Assembly (NCBI GenBank): GCA_017633835.1
Contig: JAGBOP010000019.1
Span: 1-12,407 of the forward strand
Source of the DNA: a bacterium
GTDB lineage: Bacteria; Bacillota_I; Bacilli_A; Mycoplasmatales; Mycoplasmoidaceae
Reading direction: 5' to 3'
Length of the DNA: 12,407 nucleotides
A program made the position numbers and the translations under genes. This document shows positions 1 through 8,367 of this stretch, piece by piece; the stretch's first letter is position 1, and every line of letters begins with the position of its first letter. Below the pieces are notes generated by a model. That model searched no databases, was not told the DNA's origin, and saw only the letters and a list, made by a program, of their open reading frames with translations.

Positions 1-4
1 ATTT

Positions 5-95
5 GGAGACTTACCCAAGTGGCCGAAGGGATCAGTCTTGAAAACTGACAGGAGCAGCAATGCTCGCGAGGGTTCAAATCCCCCAGTCTCCGCCA
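5..95 (+). tRNA. tRNA-Ser (anticodon UGA)
   Basis: Class II tRNA with an encoded CCA end. The acceptor stem GGAGACT (5-11) pairs with AGTCTCC (85-91), followed by discriminator G92 and CCA 93-95. The anticodon stem TCAGT (32-36) pairs with ACTGA (44-48). The 7-nt loop carries anticodon TGA at 39-41, which reads UCA serine codons (and other UCN by wobble). The long variable arm typical of tRNA-Ser is present (GAGCA/TGCTC around a GCAA loop, 52-65). The T loop is TTCAAAT at 73-79. The T stem GAGGG (68-72) against CCCCC (80-84) contains one A-C mismatch (69/83). Only four bases precede the gene in the window, so its promoter and any upstream tRNA cluster are not visible. Confidence 0.96.
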
Positions 96-130
96 GGCAA
101 GTCTTGGGAGTTATGCTCAAGCTAAGATTA

Positions 131-159
131 AATAATCCGTTAAACCGGATTATTTTTTT
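131..159 (+). terminator. Rho-independent terminator after tRNA-Ser
   Basis: A perfect 9-bp stem, AATAATCCG (131-139) with CGGATTATT (146-154), closes a 6-nt loop and runs into a T tract (153-159). It lies about 35 nt after the tRNA CCA end and is best read as ending the tRNA transcript before the copper operon. Confidence 0.85.
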
Positions 160-190
160 ATTCTCTCATTTTTTATAAGCATCTATCTAG

Positions 191-219
191 TAAAATATAA
201 GTAAGTTATTCTTAAGAAT
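191..219 (+). promoter_or_regulatory. Possible promoter and palindrome upstream of the HMA gene
   Basis: The 144-nt gap between the tRNA terminator and the HMA gene holds an AT-rich -10-like stretch, TAAAATATAAG (191-201). A perfect 12-bp palindrome, ATTCTTAAGAAT (208-219), follows just downstream, where an operator could sit. No convincing -35 box is present, and the palindrome does not match the TACAnnTGTA CopY copper box. Palindromes this short are expected by chance in AT-rich DNA, so this is only a candidate. Confidence 0.25.
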
Positions 220-303
220 GAATAGCCCTAATAATTACGGTTCAAAGTTCGATACTTAAAAAACAATATAAATTAAGAAAGATATAAAAAACAAAAAAAT
301 AAT

Positions 304-522
304 ATGGAAAATGTTGTCTTAAAAATTTCCAATCTTGATTGCCCTTCTTGTTCCAAAAAGATTGAAAAAGCATTAATTAAAAAATATGGAGATAAAGTAA
401 GTCCCGTCTTTGATTTAACTACAAAAGAAATCAATATTGACTACGACCCATCCATCGATGTAACAGACATTATTGCTACCATTAAAAGCATTGGTTACAA
501 TGCGTGCGAATTAGACGACTAA
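304..522 (+). CDS. Free-standing heavy-metal-associated (HMA) domain protein, CopZ-like
   Basis: A 72-residue protein that is essentially one HMA domain (ferredoxin-like beta-alpha-beta-beta-alpha-beta fold). The metal loop reads NLDCPSCSKKIEKAL, with the two binding cysteines at C13 and C16. The usual GMTCxxC start is changed to NLDCPSC, but the CxxC is intact. Later segments (INIDYDPS, IKSIGYNA) match the last strands and helix of the fold. Proteins of this family carry Cu(I), or sometimes Zn/Cd, in the cytosol and hand it to a P1B ATPase. Its stop lies 17 nt before the copA ATG, so the two are very probably cotranscribed. The protein may serve as a copper chaperone or as the detached N-terminal metal-binding domain of the pump, which has none of its own. 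No clear Shine-Dalgarno precedes the ATG. Confidence 0.85.
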   Translation: MENVVLKISNLDCPSCSKKIEKALIKKYGDKVSPVFDLTTKEINIDYDPSIDVTDIIATIKSIGYNACELDD

Positions 523-539
523 GATAATTTATTAATTAC

Positions 540-2540
540 ATGCAATCATTAACCACAAAGTTTACATGAATGCAAACTAACTGGTGGAAATGATTGAACT
601 TTGGTTTTGCTTGCATAATTGTTTTATTAATGTTAATTGGAATTGCTCCCAATGGATTGCATAATTTAATCTGGCAGTTTATTGCTGCGTGTTATATGCA
701 ATTTATTTTTGGTTTTCACATTTATACCGGATTATACCGCGAAATCTTTAAAACCAAAAGTTTAGGCATGAATGCATTAGTATTCATTGGCACGTTAATT
801 CCGTTTTGCTATTCTTTGTATTTAGCTTGCTTGATTTGAATGCACATTCCGACTGACTTCACTCCGTTCTTTTATACTTGTGCCACCATCATTCTAATTG
901 TCACCATGGGGGACAATATTAACTTCTTCTTTACTAAACGTTTAAGTAATAAAGTTAATGAATTAAATGATAAGAAAGCAGAAATTGCTCACCTTCTTAC
1001 TGACAATAACCAAATCACTGACGTGAAAACTAAAACTTTAACCGAAGGTCAACTTGTTTTAGTTAAACAAGGAGAAATTGTTCCAACTGATGGTAAATTA
1101 ATTTCTCCTACCGCCATGGTTGACGCCTCCATGTTTAATGGGGAAATGGTGGAAAGTAATTATCAAACTGGGGACGAAATCTACGGGGGAGTAATTAACA
1201 AAGGTGAACCAATTACCTTAAGTGTTACCAATCCGTATAAAGATTGTATGCTTAACCAATTGATTAAAAAAGTCCAACGGGCCCAAGGAGCATCCATTCA
1301 CATTCGTAAAACAATTGATAAGGTAGCAGCTTGGTTTGCTCCTACCATTATCATTATTGCAGTGATGTTCTTTTTAATTCAATTCTACTGTGGCTATAAT
1401 TTACCTAATTTTGTAACGAACCATATGCACTTAGACTGAGCAAAAAATCGTACTTCCATTTCTGTGTATTATGCGATTGGGGTGCTAGTTAGTGCGTGCC
1501 CGTGCGTATTTGGCATTGCCATTCCGTTAGTGTTAGTATCTGCTAGTGCGAAATTTTTAAAGCATGGCATCTTATTAAATAAATCCAAAACTTTTGAAAC
1601 AATTAGTGATGTTAAAGCAATTGCGTTTGATAAAACTGGAACTTTAACAACTGGTCAATTTGCTATTAAAGCAAAAATGCATGAAGAAAATTTAGCCATC
1701 TTTTATGCAATTAGCAAATTATCTGATCACGTTTTATCCAAAGCATTTAGCAAAGATTATGAACAACATCACCAAACTTTACCAACCTTAAAAGTAGCAG
1801 ATTTTCATACTTTACCTGGGGTTGGTTTACAAGGAACTATTAATAATCAAACTTACCAAATTGTAAGTAGAAATTATTTAACTGAACAACACATTAATTT
1901 AAGTAATGATGATGAAGCATTTTGTAATTTACCATTAACTATTTATTCATTCTTAATTAGCAACCAACAAGTGATTGGTATTGTTGGTTTTAGTGATGAA
2001 ATTAAAGATAATGCATATGCAGTTATTAGTGAATTAAAACAAATGGGATACTATACTTACTTAATTACGGGGGATCATGAAAAGAATGCAAAATACTTGC
2101 AAGCACAATTAGGCATTGACGAAGTATTTGCTAATGTCTTGCCAACTAATAAAGCAAGTATTATTGAACAAATCCAACAAACTAAAAAAGTCATGTTTGT
2201 TGGAGATGGCCTAAATGATGTAGCAGCATTACAACAAGCAAATGTTTCATTTGCCATGAATAGTGGTAGTAGCATTTCTAAAAGTGTGAGTGACTTTATC
2301 ATCATTAATAATGATTTACAAAGTGTGGTAGATGCTATCAAGATAATTAATCAAGCAAAAAATACTATTAAAGCTAATTTAATTTGAGCAGTGTGCTATA
2401 ACATTGCAATTGCTCCAATTTCCGGATTAGGAATTATCTTCCCAATCATTTCTGCTGTTTGCATGGGAATTAGTAATTTAATGCTAGTCAATAATGCGTT
2501 TATCTTCAAAATACTTCCATTAAAAGTAAGAAAAAAATAA
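540..2540 (+). CDS. copA: Copper-type P1B heavy-metal-transporting ATPase
   Basis: A 666-aa membrane pump, probably exporting Cu(I). Four hydrophobic helices come before the actuator domain, two flank it, and two close the C-terminus, the usual P1B topology of eight. The metal-binding CPC is at residues 320-322 in M4 (SACPCVFGIAIPL). The phosphorylated Asp is D364 (FDKTGTLT) and the hinge GDGLND is at 555-560. Three sites depart from consensus. The A-domain TGES is NGEM (200-203), keeping the Glu. The HP dipeptide of the nucleotide domain is H397-V398. The M6 MxxSS is MGISN (642-646), while the preceding helix keeps YN (620-621). No HMA domain is present; the gene upstream supplies one. Five in-frame UGA codons (567, 591, 837, 1437, 2385) must be read as Trp. 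The first ATG after an in-frame stop is 540; ATG 570 is an alternative, and neither has a clear ribosome site. CopA is preferred over zinc or cadmium pumps because of CPC and YN. Confidence 0.9.
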
Positions 2541-2567
2541 GAGGAATTTACTTTTTCCTCTTATTTT
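2534..2567. terminator. Shared bidirectional terminator between copA and the NifU gene
   Basis: A 13-bp perfect stem (2534-2546 with 2555-2567, core AAATAAGAGGAA/TTCCTCTTATTT) has an 8-nt loop. T-rich DNA follows on the + strand, and the minus strand continues into a run of seven T (from the A run 2531-2537). The copA stop (2538-2540) lies inside the stem, and the NifU stop (complement of 2548-2550) lies in the loop. One hairpin can therefore end both converging transcripts. Confidence 0.8.
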
Positions 2568-3177
2568 CTTTTGCCTTGATAGTTTTTGTAGTTTTAGTTT
2601 TAATTGCTTTCTTACTAGTTGTTTTGGAATTTTTAACTGGTAATTTAGTTTTAAGTTTTGGTTTAGTTTGAGATGGTTCTTTTTTATTAGTTGTAGTTTT
2701 GGTAGTTTTTGTTTTTCTTGCATTTATAGTCTTTTTCTTTTTTGCAGTTTTTAATGTTTTTTTCTCTTTAGTATGGTCAATGATTTCTACTTGATCATCA
2801 TTGTTTAAATCAATTTCTTTTACTTGTTGATCAATTAAACTTGGTGGTTCATTATTTTTAATTGATGATAAAGAAGCTAAGGGAGATTGCATTTGTTGTT
2901 GTTGATCAAATTCATCCCATAAAGCATTAATATCACTTTTTTCTTCAATTAACACCACATCTTTAATGTTTGGTAAATCTAACTTTAAGATTTGTAATAA
3001 TCCATCTTTATAAGTCACATCTTGAATATTACATCCTACGCAGTTTCCAGTAATCTTTAACGTAACAATATCATTTTCATATGATAAGAATTCTAAATCT
3101 CCTCCATCAGCTTGGATGTAATATCTAATCATGTCAATAATCTCATGGATAGTTTTTAATTCATCTTCTTTGCTCAT
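2548..3177 (-). CDS. NifU C-terminal-domain protein with lysine-rich tail
   Basis: 209 aa in three parts. Residues 1-80 are a NifU-like Fe-S scaffold/carrier domain: IRYYIQADGGDLEFL matches the conserved xxDGGDxE segment, and NCVGCN holds the CxxC (C46, C49) that binds a [4Fe-4S] cluster across a dimer. Residues 80-136 are a polar, acidic linker. Residues 137-209 are low-complexity Lys/Thr, with 29 lysines in the last 73 residues and repeated KTTKT-like units, resembling the tail of a histone H1-like protein. By family, the first part would help deliver Fe-S clusters; the tail's role is unknown and could be binding of nucleic acid, membrane or partner proteins. The start is supported by the Shine-Dalgarno AAGGGAG (complement of 3184-3190), 6 nt before the ATG. 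It has no in-frame UGA. The gene is convergent with copA and divergent from the next gene. Confidence 0.88.
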   Translation of the reverse strand: MSKEDELKTIHEIIDMIRYYIQADGGDLEFLSYENDIVTLKITGNCVGCNIQDVTYKDGLLQILKLDLPNIKDVVLIEEKSDINALWDEFDQQQQMQSPLASLSSIKNNEPPSLIDQQVKEIDLNNDDQVEIIDHTKEKKTLKTAKKKKTINARKTKTTKTTTNKKEPSQTKPKLKTKLPVKNSKTTSKKAIKTKTTKTIKAKENKRKK

Positions 3178-3183
3178 ATAAAA

Positions 3184-3216
3184 CTCCCTTGAAAATATAA
3201 ATGTAATAAAATTATA
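3184..3216 (-). promoter_or_regulatory. Promoter and Shine-Dalgarno of the NifU gene
   Basis: On the minus strand a TATAAT box (complement of 3211-3216) lies about 20 nt before the Shine-Dalgarno AAGGGAG (complement of 3184-3190), which stands 6 nt from the ATG. The gap to the divergent gene is only 40 nt. It also holds a TATAAA on the + strand (3196-3201), so two opposed promoters would overlap here. No clear -35 boxes are visible. Confidence 0.45.
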
Positions 3217-3217
3217 A

Positions 3218-3589
3218 ATGACGATGAAACGGATTGTGAGTGCGATTAATATTAAACATATTTATAAAGAATATGCAATCATCGAAACCGAACTGGGAAT
3301 AGGAATTTGCTATACCAGTGATTTTAGTGATTATAAGATTAATAATTTGTGACGATTTATTGCCTTATACCAACCAAAACGTTTCATGTTAATGGGACAA
3401 ATTACCCTTAATAAAGAAAAATTTTTAAAATTATCTTATAAGGAAGTAAACCCCATCTTTTGCTTCCCTCCGCATACTTTAATTCACTCCTTTAGTGGTT
3501 TTAAGAAATTAAAGCAATATGTTTATCGCTTAATTTATGACCAAATTAAGCAAGAAAAGAAGGAAGCTAACAAAGCTAATTTGCATTAA
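3218..3589 (+). CDS. Hypothetical protein, 123 aa
   Basis: I do not recognise this protein. It has 123 residues and starts MTMKRIVSAINIKHIYKEY. There is no signal peptide, no strong membrane segment and no catalytic motif I can name; the middle alternates strand-like and aromatic stretches (GIGICYTSDF, FRFIALY-like, NPIFCFPPHTLIHSF) and ends in a Lys/Glu-rich helix. One UGA (3350-3352) must be read as Trp, so under the standard code only the last half would be seen, from ATG 3386. Two in-frame ATGs are possible, 3218 and 3224, neither with a Shine-Dalgarno. A TATAAA at 3196-3201 would give a very short leader. Its last 14 bases overlap the end of uvrC on the other strand. That the frame stays open through a Trp-UGA between two real genes supports it as coding. 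Confidence 0.7.
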
Positions 3590-5354
3590 ACTTCTTGATA
3601 ATTTCTAATGCAACATTTTTTGGTACAACTTGACAAAGTTGACTGAAGGTTGCATTTTTTATTTCTTGTAAATTATTAAATGCTTGCATTAAATCAGCTT
3701 TTCTTTTTTTACCAAGCCCTTTAATGTCATTTAATTCGTTGTTATACATTGATTTTAAATGCTTATCCCGAAAGAAACTTTTAGCAAACCGGTCGACTTC
3801 TTCTTGCATATTAAGCAAGAAAAAATATAAGTCGCTTTTTTTGTCAATTGGAATTTCCGTTAGATTTTTTAAAACAATACAATTTGTTTTATGGTGATCA
3901 TTTTTCTTTAAACCAATCACATTAACTAGTAAATCTAATTTAAGGTTTTTAAGCACTTTATTAGCCACTTCAACTTGTAATTTGCCCCCATCAACAATAA
4001 TTAAATCTGGTAGTGATTCATTATTAGCTTGTAATTTACTATATCTTCTAGTTAATACTTCTTCCATGTATTGCACATCACTTTGCGATTCTTGGTTTCT
4101 AATGATGTATTTACGGTATAGTTTTTTATTTGGGACCCCATTTTCATAACATACCATGGCTCCCACCCGGTCCATGTTCATGATATGCGAGTTATCAAAG
4201 ACTTCAATTCGCTTTAATTCATCCATGCCAAGATGTTGGCGTAATTCATCATTGGCTTTCAAAGTGCGAGCAATTTTTAATGCTTTAGTATTCAGTTTAT
4301 TTTGGATAATAACATTAGCATTATTTAAAGCATTCAACATGATATCTTGCATTGCTCCTTGCGTTGGATTCTTAATGGGAATATGCAATGCATTTTCTAG
4401 CAAATGTAAGTTATTATCATCTAAAGAAATATATAGTTGACTTGGCAAATTAAAATGTTCGTAATATTGCAATAAGTAGTTAGCAACACTATCAGTATCA
4501 TTATCATCATAAATTTGTTCTAATGCATCAAATTTATTTAATAGTTTTCCATCTGCATACCCAAAGATCACAATCCCTAATTGATTTTCAATTACTTTAT
4601 AAGCAACAATGTCAATTTGTTCTTGGTGATTAGTTAATTGCACTGATTGATTAATCTTTAAGGTTTTTAATGATTCAATTAATTCATGCTTTTGTTCTGC
4701 TTGTTCAAAGTTTAAATTAGTTGCTAATTGTTCTTCTTGCTTTGCTAATTCATCAGCAATTTCTTTATATTTACCATGAAAAAAATCATCAATTTGTTTC
4801 TTAATTTCTTTATAAGTATCAGGATTAATTGTTTTAATGCATGGTCCTAAACATAATCCTAAATCGTAATATAAACATTTTTCGTGTGGAATTGTTTTGC
4901 ATTTGCGTAAGGGAAAAATTTGTTGAACAAGATTATAGATATCAAATTTATTTTTAACCCCTGCAGAAATTGGCCCATAATATTTTCCTTTGCCTTTAAT
5001 CACATTTCTGGTATATAGTAAGCGTGGATTAGGTTCATTTGTTAACAAAATATACGGATAGTTGCTACCATCTTTTAATAAAACGTTATATTTTGGTTGG
5101 TATTTTTTAATTAAATTATTTTCGAGCACAAACGCTTCATTATCGTTTTTAGTGGTGACGTAATCAAGATCAACAATGTTAGCAGCTAATTGAGTTCTTC
5201 TTACATTTTGGGGAAAAATAAAGTATTGGTGTACCCGGTTAAATAAGTTAATTGCTTTTCCCACATAAATGACAGTCCCGTCCGCATCTTTTCATAAGTA
5301 AACTCCCGGACTCTTTGGGACTAGTTCTAATTTTTCTTTAAGTTGTTCAGTCAT
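3576..5354 (-). CDS. uvrC: Excinuclease ABC subunit C
   Basis: The 592-aa nuclease of UvrABC nucleotide-excision repair, which cuts DNA on both sides of a lesion; the length is normal for the family. Domains in order: the N-terminal GIY-YIG nuclease (PGVYLWKD at 19-26, VIYVGKA at 29-35, catalytic Arg near R40, ELENN-type Glu near 78), responsible for the 3' cut; a four-cysteine Fe-S motif (C152, C160, C168, C172); a UVR motif that binds UvrB (about 205-235); an RNase H-like nuclease for the 5' cut (D387 in FDNSH, D455 in VDGGK); and C-terminal helix-hairpin-helix motifs (DIKGLGKKRK). The usual third catalytic residue, His in RDEVHRFA, is Asp521 here (QEEVDRFA). The start is ATG at 5354, because the family's N-terminal PGVYL segment is lost if one begins downstream of the single UGA-Trp (5292-5294). 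Confidence 0.97.
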
Positions 5355-5433
5355 TTTGCTAAATCTTTTTTTAAATTTTTATTAAAAATATGTTAGTTAA
5401 TAAAAAAATAAGATCAATTCCGTTTAAAATATC

Positions 5434-5452
5434 TATAATAAAGGACAAGAAG
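5434..5452 (+). promoter_or_regulatory. -10 box and ribosome site that favour the ATG at 5459
   Basis: TATAAT (5434-5439) is followed by AAGGA (5441-5445) and AGAAG (about 5448-5452), then ATG 5459. If TATAAT is the -10 box, transcription starts near 5446 and the upstream in-frame ATG at 5390 cannot be in the message. This is the reason for choosing 5459 as the start. No good -35 box is visible. Confidence 0.45.
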
Positions 5453-5458
5453 CAGACA

Positions 5459-6517
5459 ATGTATAACAAGAATGCAAAAAAAGTAATCAAGAAGTTAAAT
5501 GCACTAACTCCTGCGTACAAACGTTTTTGTGATGTAATTGAACGCAAAAATAAGAAGAAATCAGACTTTGAATTAGCGTTAAAACTTGGTAATACGTTGT
5601 TTAGTAAGGCTTATGTTCTATTACCAAAAGTCAAACACTTCATGAAGAAAACTAACCATAGTACTTTAAAAGAAGGGGAATTAAATCAATTAATTTTAGT
5701 CTTTAAGCAGTACAAAAAATTAGAACATGCCGCTCAAGATGTGTTTAAAAACAACCCAGTTTTCTTCCGCAAAATTTATGATAAAAAACAAAGTAAGATT
5801 TCAATTCAATGCAACACATTATTTATTTTAAGTATTGACTATGTAACCAGAAACTTCATGGGAATTACTTTACCTGATAATTTCAATGTTGATCAATTCC
5901 ACAATGATGGTAGTAAAACTTCGTTATTAACCATGTTAAATAGTACTAATTGAAGTAAGTACTTTGATAATGATGAATACTGTAACGAAATGATGAATTT
6001 TAGTAATTTAGTATTAACTACCTTATGGTGAAACCACGCTAAATTTTATCGCAACGTACTTGTACACCGCATTCCGCTAGATACTTATAACATTCCAAAT
6101 AAGGATCGACCTAACATGCGGATTCGGTGTTATTTACCAGTCATTTGTTTTCTATGCTTAAAATACTTCATGTATAACTTAATGAGTAGCTTAGAAGAAG
6201 TACCAACAAAAGCAACTTTATTTAGTAAGTTATATAAGAAAGATAAACCAACTAAAGTTAGTGCACAAGATCAAGAAGTTGTTGATAGTACTAGCAAGGA
6301 ACAAGAACAAGATTCCATTTTAAATCCAAATGAAGAATCATTAGATGTTGATGTTAATGAAGAAGCAAAACCAGCTAGTGATGAAACTTCCAATAAACCT
6401 GATGATCAACCTGCTAGTGAAGAAATAAAAGATCAAAATCCAACTGATGATAATAAACAAATGGATTTTGACCGTTCATCGCATCATTATTCTGTTGATA
6501 ATCCAAGTAGCATTTAA
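5459..6517 (+). CDS. Hypothetical protein with acidic disordered tail, 352 aa
   Basis: Not recognised. Residues 1 to about 260 are mostly helical-looking and basic at the start (MYNKNAKKVIKKLNALTPAY), with a hydrophobic stretch around 225-240 (YLPVICFLCLKYFMYNL) that could be a buried helix or a weak membrane segment. Residues about 261-352 are low-complexity and rich in Asp, Glu, Gln, Ser and Pro, without hydrophobic residues, so probably disordered. Two UGA codons (5951-5953, 6029-6031) are read as Trp, and the second follows a UGG codon (WW). An alternative ATG at 5390 would add 23 residues. The stop TAA shares the four bases TTAA (6514-6517) with the stop of lepA. Similar disordered extensions occur on two other proteins in this window (NifU C-terminus, ABC ATPase N-terminus). 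Confidence 0.75.
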
Positions 6518-8307
6518 TCGTTTGTATTAAAGATTTTAATAAAGGTGTTTTGGGGAATATTAACTTTCCCAATCGCCTTTAATTTTTTCTTCCCTTCTTT
6601 TTGTTGTTCAAGCAACTTTTTCTTTCGACTTACATCTCCCCCGTAACATTTAGCAAGCACGTCTTTCCGCAAGGCAGGGATGTCTTCTCTAGCAATTATC
6701 TTACCCCCAATGGCAGCTTGAATCGAAACTTCAAATTGGTGGCGGGGAATTTCTTCTTTCAATTTTTCACATAACGATCGACCCAAGTTATAAGCACTTT
6801 GACGAAAAACAATCATGGTCAAAGCATCTACTTTTTCATTTGCAATTAAAAATTCCAGTTTTACCAGGTCATTTGCTCGATAACCAATTGGTTCATAGTC
6901 CATGCTGGCATATCCTTTGGAAATTGATTTTAGCTTATCAAAAAAAGCATACATAATTTCTGCCATTGGAATTTCGTAATTTAATTTATAGCGTTTATTA
7001 TCAATAAATTCCAACGAGGAATATTCACCCCGACAATCCTTACATAATTTATTGATATCCCCCATGTATTCTTCGGGAGTTGTAATACTTAATTTAACAT
7101 ATGGTTCTTTAATTTCCAAAATATTATTGCGATCAGGTAATTTAGTTGGGTTATCAACATCAACTTCTTCCCCGTTCGTGGTAGTTACTTTGTATAAAAC
7201 ACTAGGAGCAGTGGAAATTAAATCAATCTTAAATTCCCTAGTAATTCGTTCCTTAATAATATCCATGTGCAATAAACCTAAAAAACCACACCGAATTCCA
7301 TACCCTAAAGCTTGGCTAGTTTCAGGTTGATATACTAGTGATGAATCAGACAAGCTAATCTTTAACATTGCTTCTTTTAATTCTTCAAATTTATTGGTAT
7401 CTAATGGATAAAAACCACAGTATACCATTGGTAATACTTTGCGATATCCTGGTAATGGTTCTAAAGCAGGATTTTGCATGTCAGTGACTGTATCACCAAC
7501 ATCAATGTCCTTAATGGTTTTAATTTGAGCACTAAACCAACCAACTTCCCCACAATTTAAACTATCAATTAATACTGGTTTAGGTGTGTTATAACCAATT
7601 TCAGTAATTTGGTAATGAGCACCTGTTTGCATAAAAGTAATTCATTGTTTAGTTTTTAGTTGCCCATTTCTAACTCTGACAAAACAAATAACCCCGCGGT
7701 ATTTATCATAATAAGAATCAAAAACTAAGGCTCTTAATGGTTCATTATTATTTTCATATGGACTTGGAACATTAGCAATTACTTTTTCTAGTAATGCAGG
7801 TACTCCTACCCCACTACGAGCAGATACTAAACTAATATCTTCAACATTAATCCCAAATTGAGTGCAAATCATATCTTGACACATTTTGACTTGGGCGGTT
7901 GGCAAATCAATTTTATTGATGGCAAATACGATTTCCAATCCCCCTTCAATTGCTAAGTAGGCATTGGAAATAGTTTGGGCTTGAATCCCTTTGGTTGCAT
8001 CAACTAATAAAATAGCACCTTCACATGCAGCTAAACTGCGTGATACTTCGTAAGTAAAGTCAACGTGCCCAGGAGTATCAATTAAGTTAAATTCCACTGG
8101 TCCATTATTAGATTGATAAGTTAATCGCACTGCATTTAGCTTAATAGTGATGCCACGTTCGCGTTCTAGTTCCATGGAATCAAGCACTTGTTCTTTCATT
8201 TCTCGTTTTTCTAGTCCACCCGTAAGTTCAATAATCCGGTCACTTAGTGTACTTTTTCCATGGTCGATATGAGCAATAATGCAAAAATTTCTAATTGTTT
8301 TTTTCAT
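6514..8307 (-). CDS. lepA: Elongation factor 4 (LepA GTPase)
   Basis: A 597-aa translational GTPase, full length for the family. It acts on the ribosome, and reported roles include back-translocation and assistance in initiation or subunit biogenesis. G motifs are visible in order: G1 AHIDHGKST (12-20), G2 in [10 protein letters not shown]3 DTPGHVDF (near 77-84) and G4 NKID (near 131). After domain II come the EF-G-like domains ([27 protein letters not shown]). The unique C-terminal domain ends with [19 protein letters not shown], close to the family's signature end. One UGA (complement of 7642-7644) is read as Trp between domains, so the standard code would split the gene in two. The start is the ATG at 8307, since [19 protein letters not shown] aligns with the usual N-terminus; no Shine-Dalgarno is seen. 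Confidence 0.98.
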
Positions 8308-8315
8308 GATTGTTT

Positions 8316-8331
8316 GTAATATTCTGTAATA
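8316..8331. repeat. Two GTAATA half-sites in phase upstream of lepA
   Basis: GTAATAT (8316-8322) and GTAATA (8326-8331) start exactly 10 bp apart, just upstream of lepA. GTAATAT is the same heptamer as each arm of the palindrome before the marR gene (8395-8401, and in reverse 8374-8380). They may be additional weak sites for the same regulator, or AT-rich coincidence. Confidence 0.3.
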
Positions 8332-8367
8332 AATTTTAATAAAAAAATATAAATTCCAAATTTTTCC

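Noticed and set aside
105..124. Small inverted repeat (CTTGGGAG/CTCAAG) after the tRNA.
   Set aside because: Only two 3-bp helices around a bulge; the real terminator is the 9-bp hairpin further on.
208..219. Treating ATTCTTAAGAAT before the HMA gene as a proven copper-responsive operator.
   Set aside because: Several 12-bp palindromes are expected by chance in AT-rich DNA of this length, it does not match the CopY box, and no copper regulator gene is in the window. Kept only as a weak candidate.
2075..2341. Open frame on the minus strand inside copA (88 aa).
   Set aside because: It lies opposite the conserved GDGLND part of copA, has a low-complexity composition and no recognisable domain or ribosome site.
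540..2540. copA, lepA, the ABC genes and the 273-aa membrane gene look like frameshifted or broken genes under the standard code.
   Set aside because: All breaks are in-frame UGA codons within conserved proteins and vanish when UGA is Trp, so these are intact genes of a table 4 organism.
2520..2723. Lys/Leu/Gln-rich minus-strand frame overlapping the NifU tail.
   Set aside because: It is the out-of-frame reading of the repetitive lysine tail of the NifU gene, whose frame is supported by a conserved domain.
4156..4440. Plus-strand open frame inside uvrC (94 aa).
   Set aside because: Antisense to the conserved RNase H-like domain; no homology or start signals.
7052..7330. Plus-strand open frame inside lepA (92 aa).
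   Set aside because: Antisense to conserved LepA sequence; no start signals.
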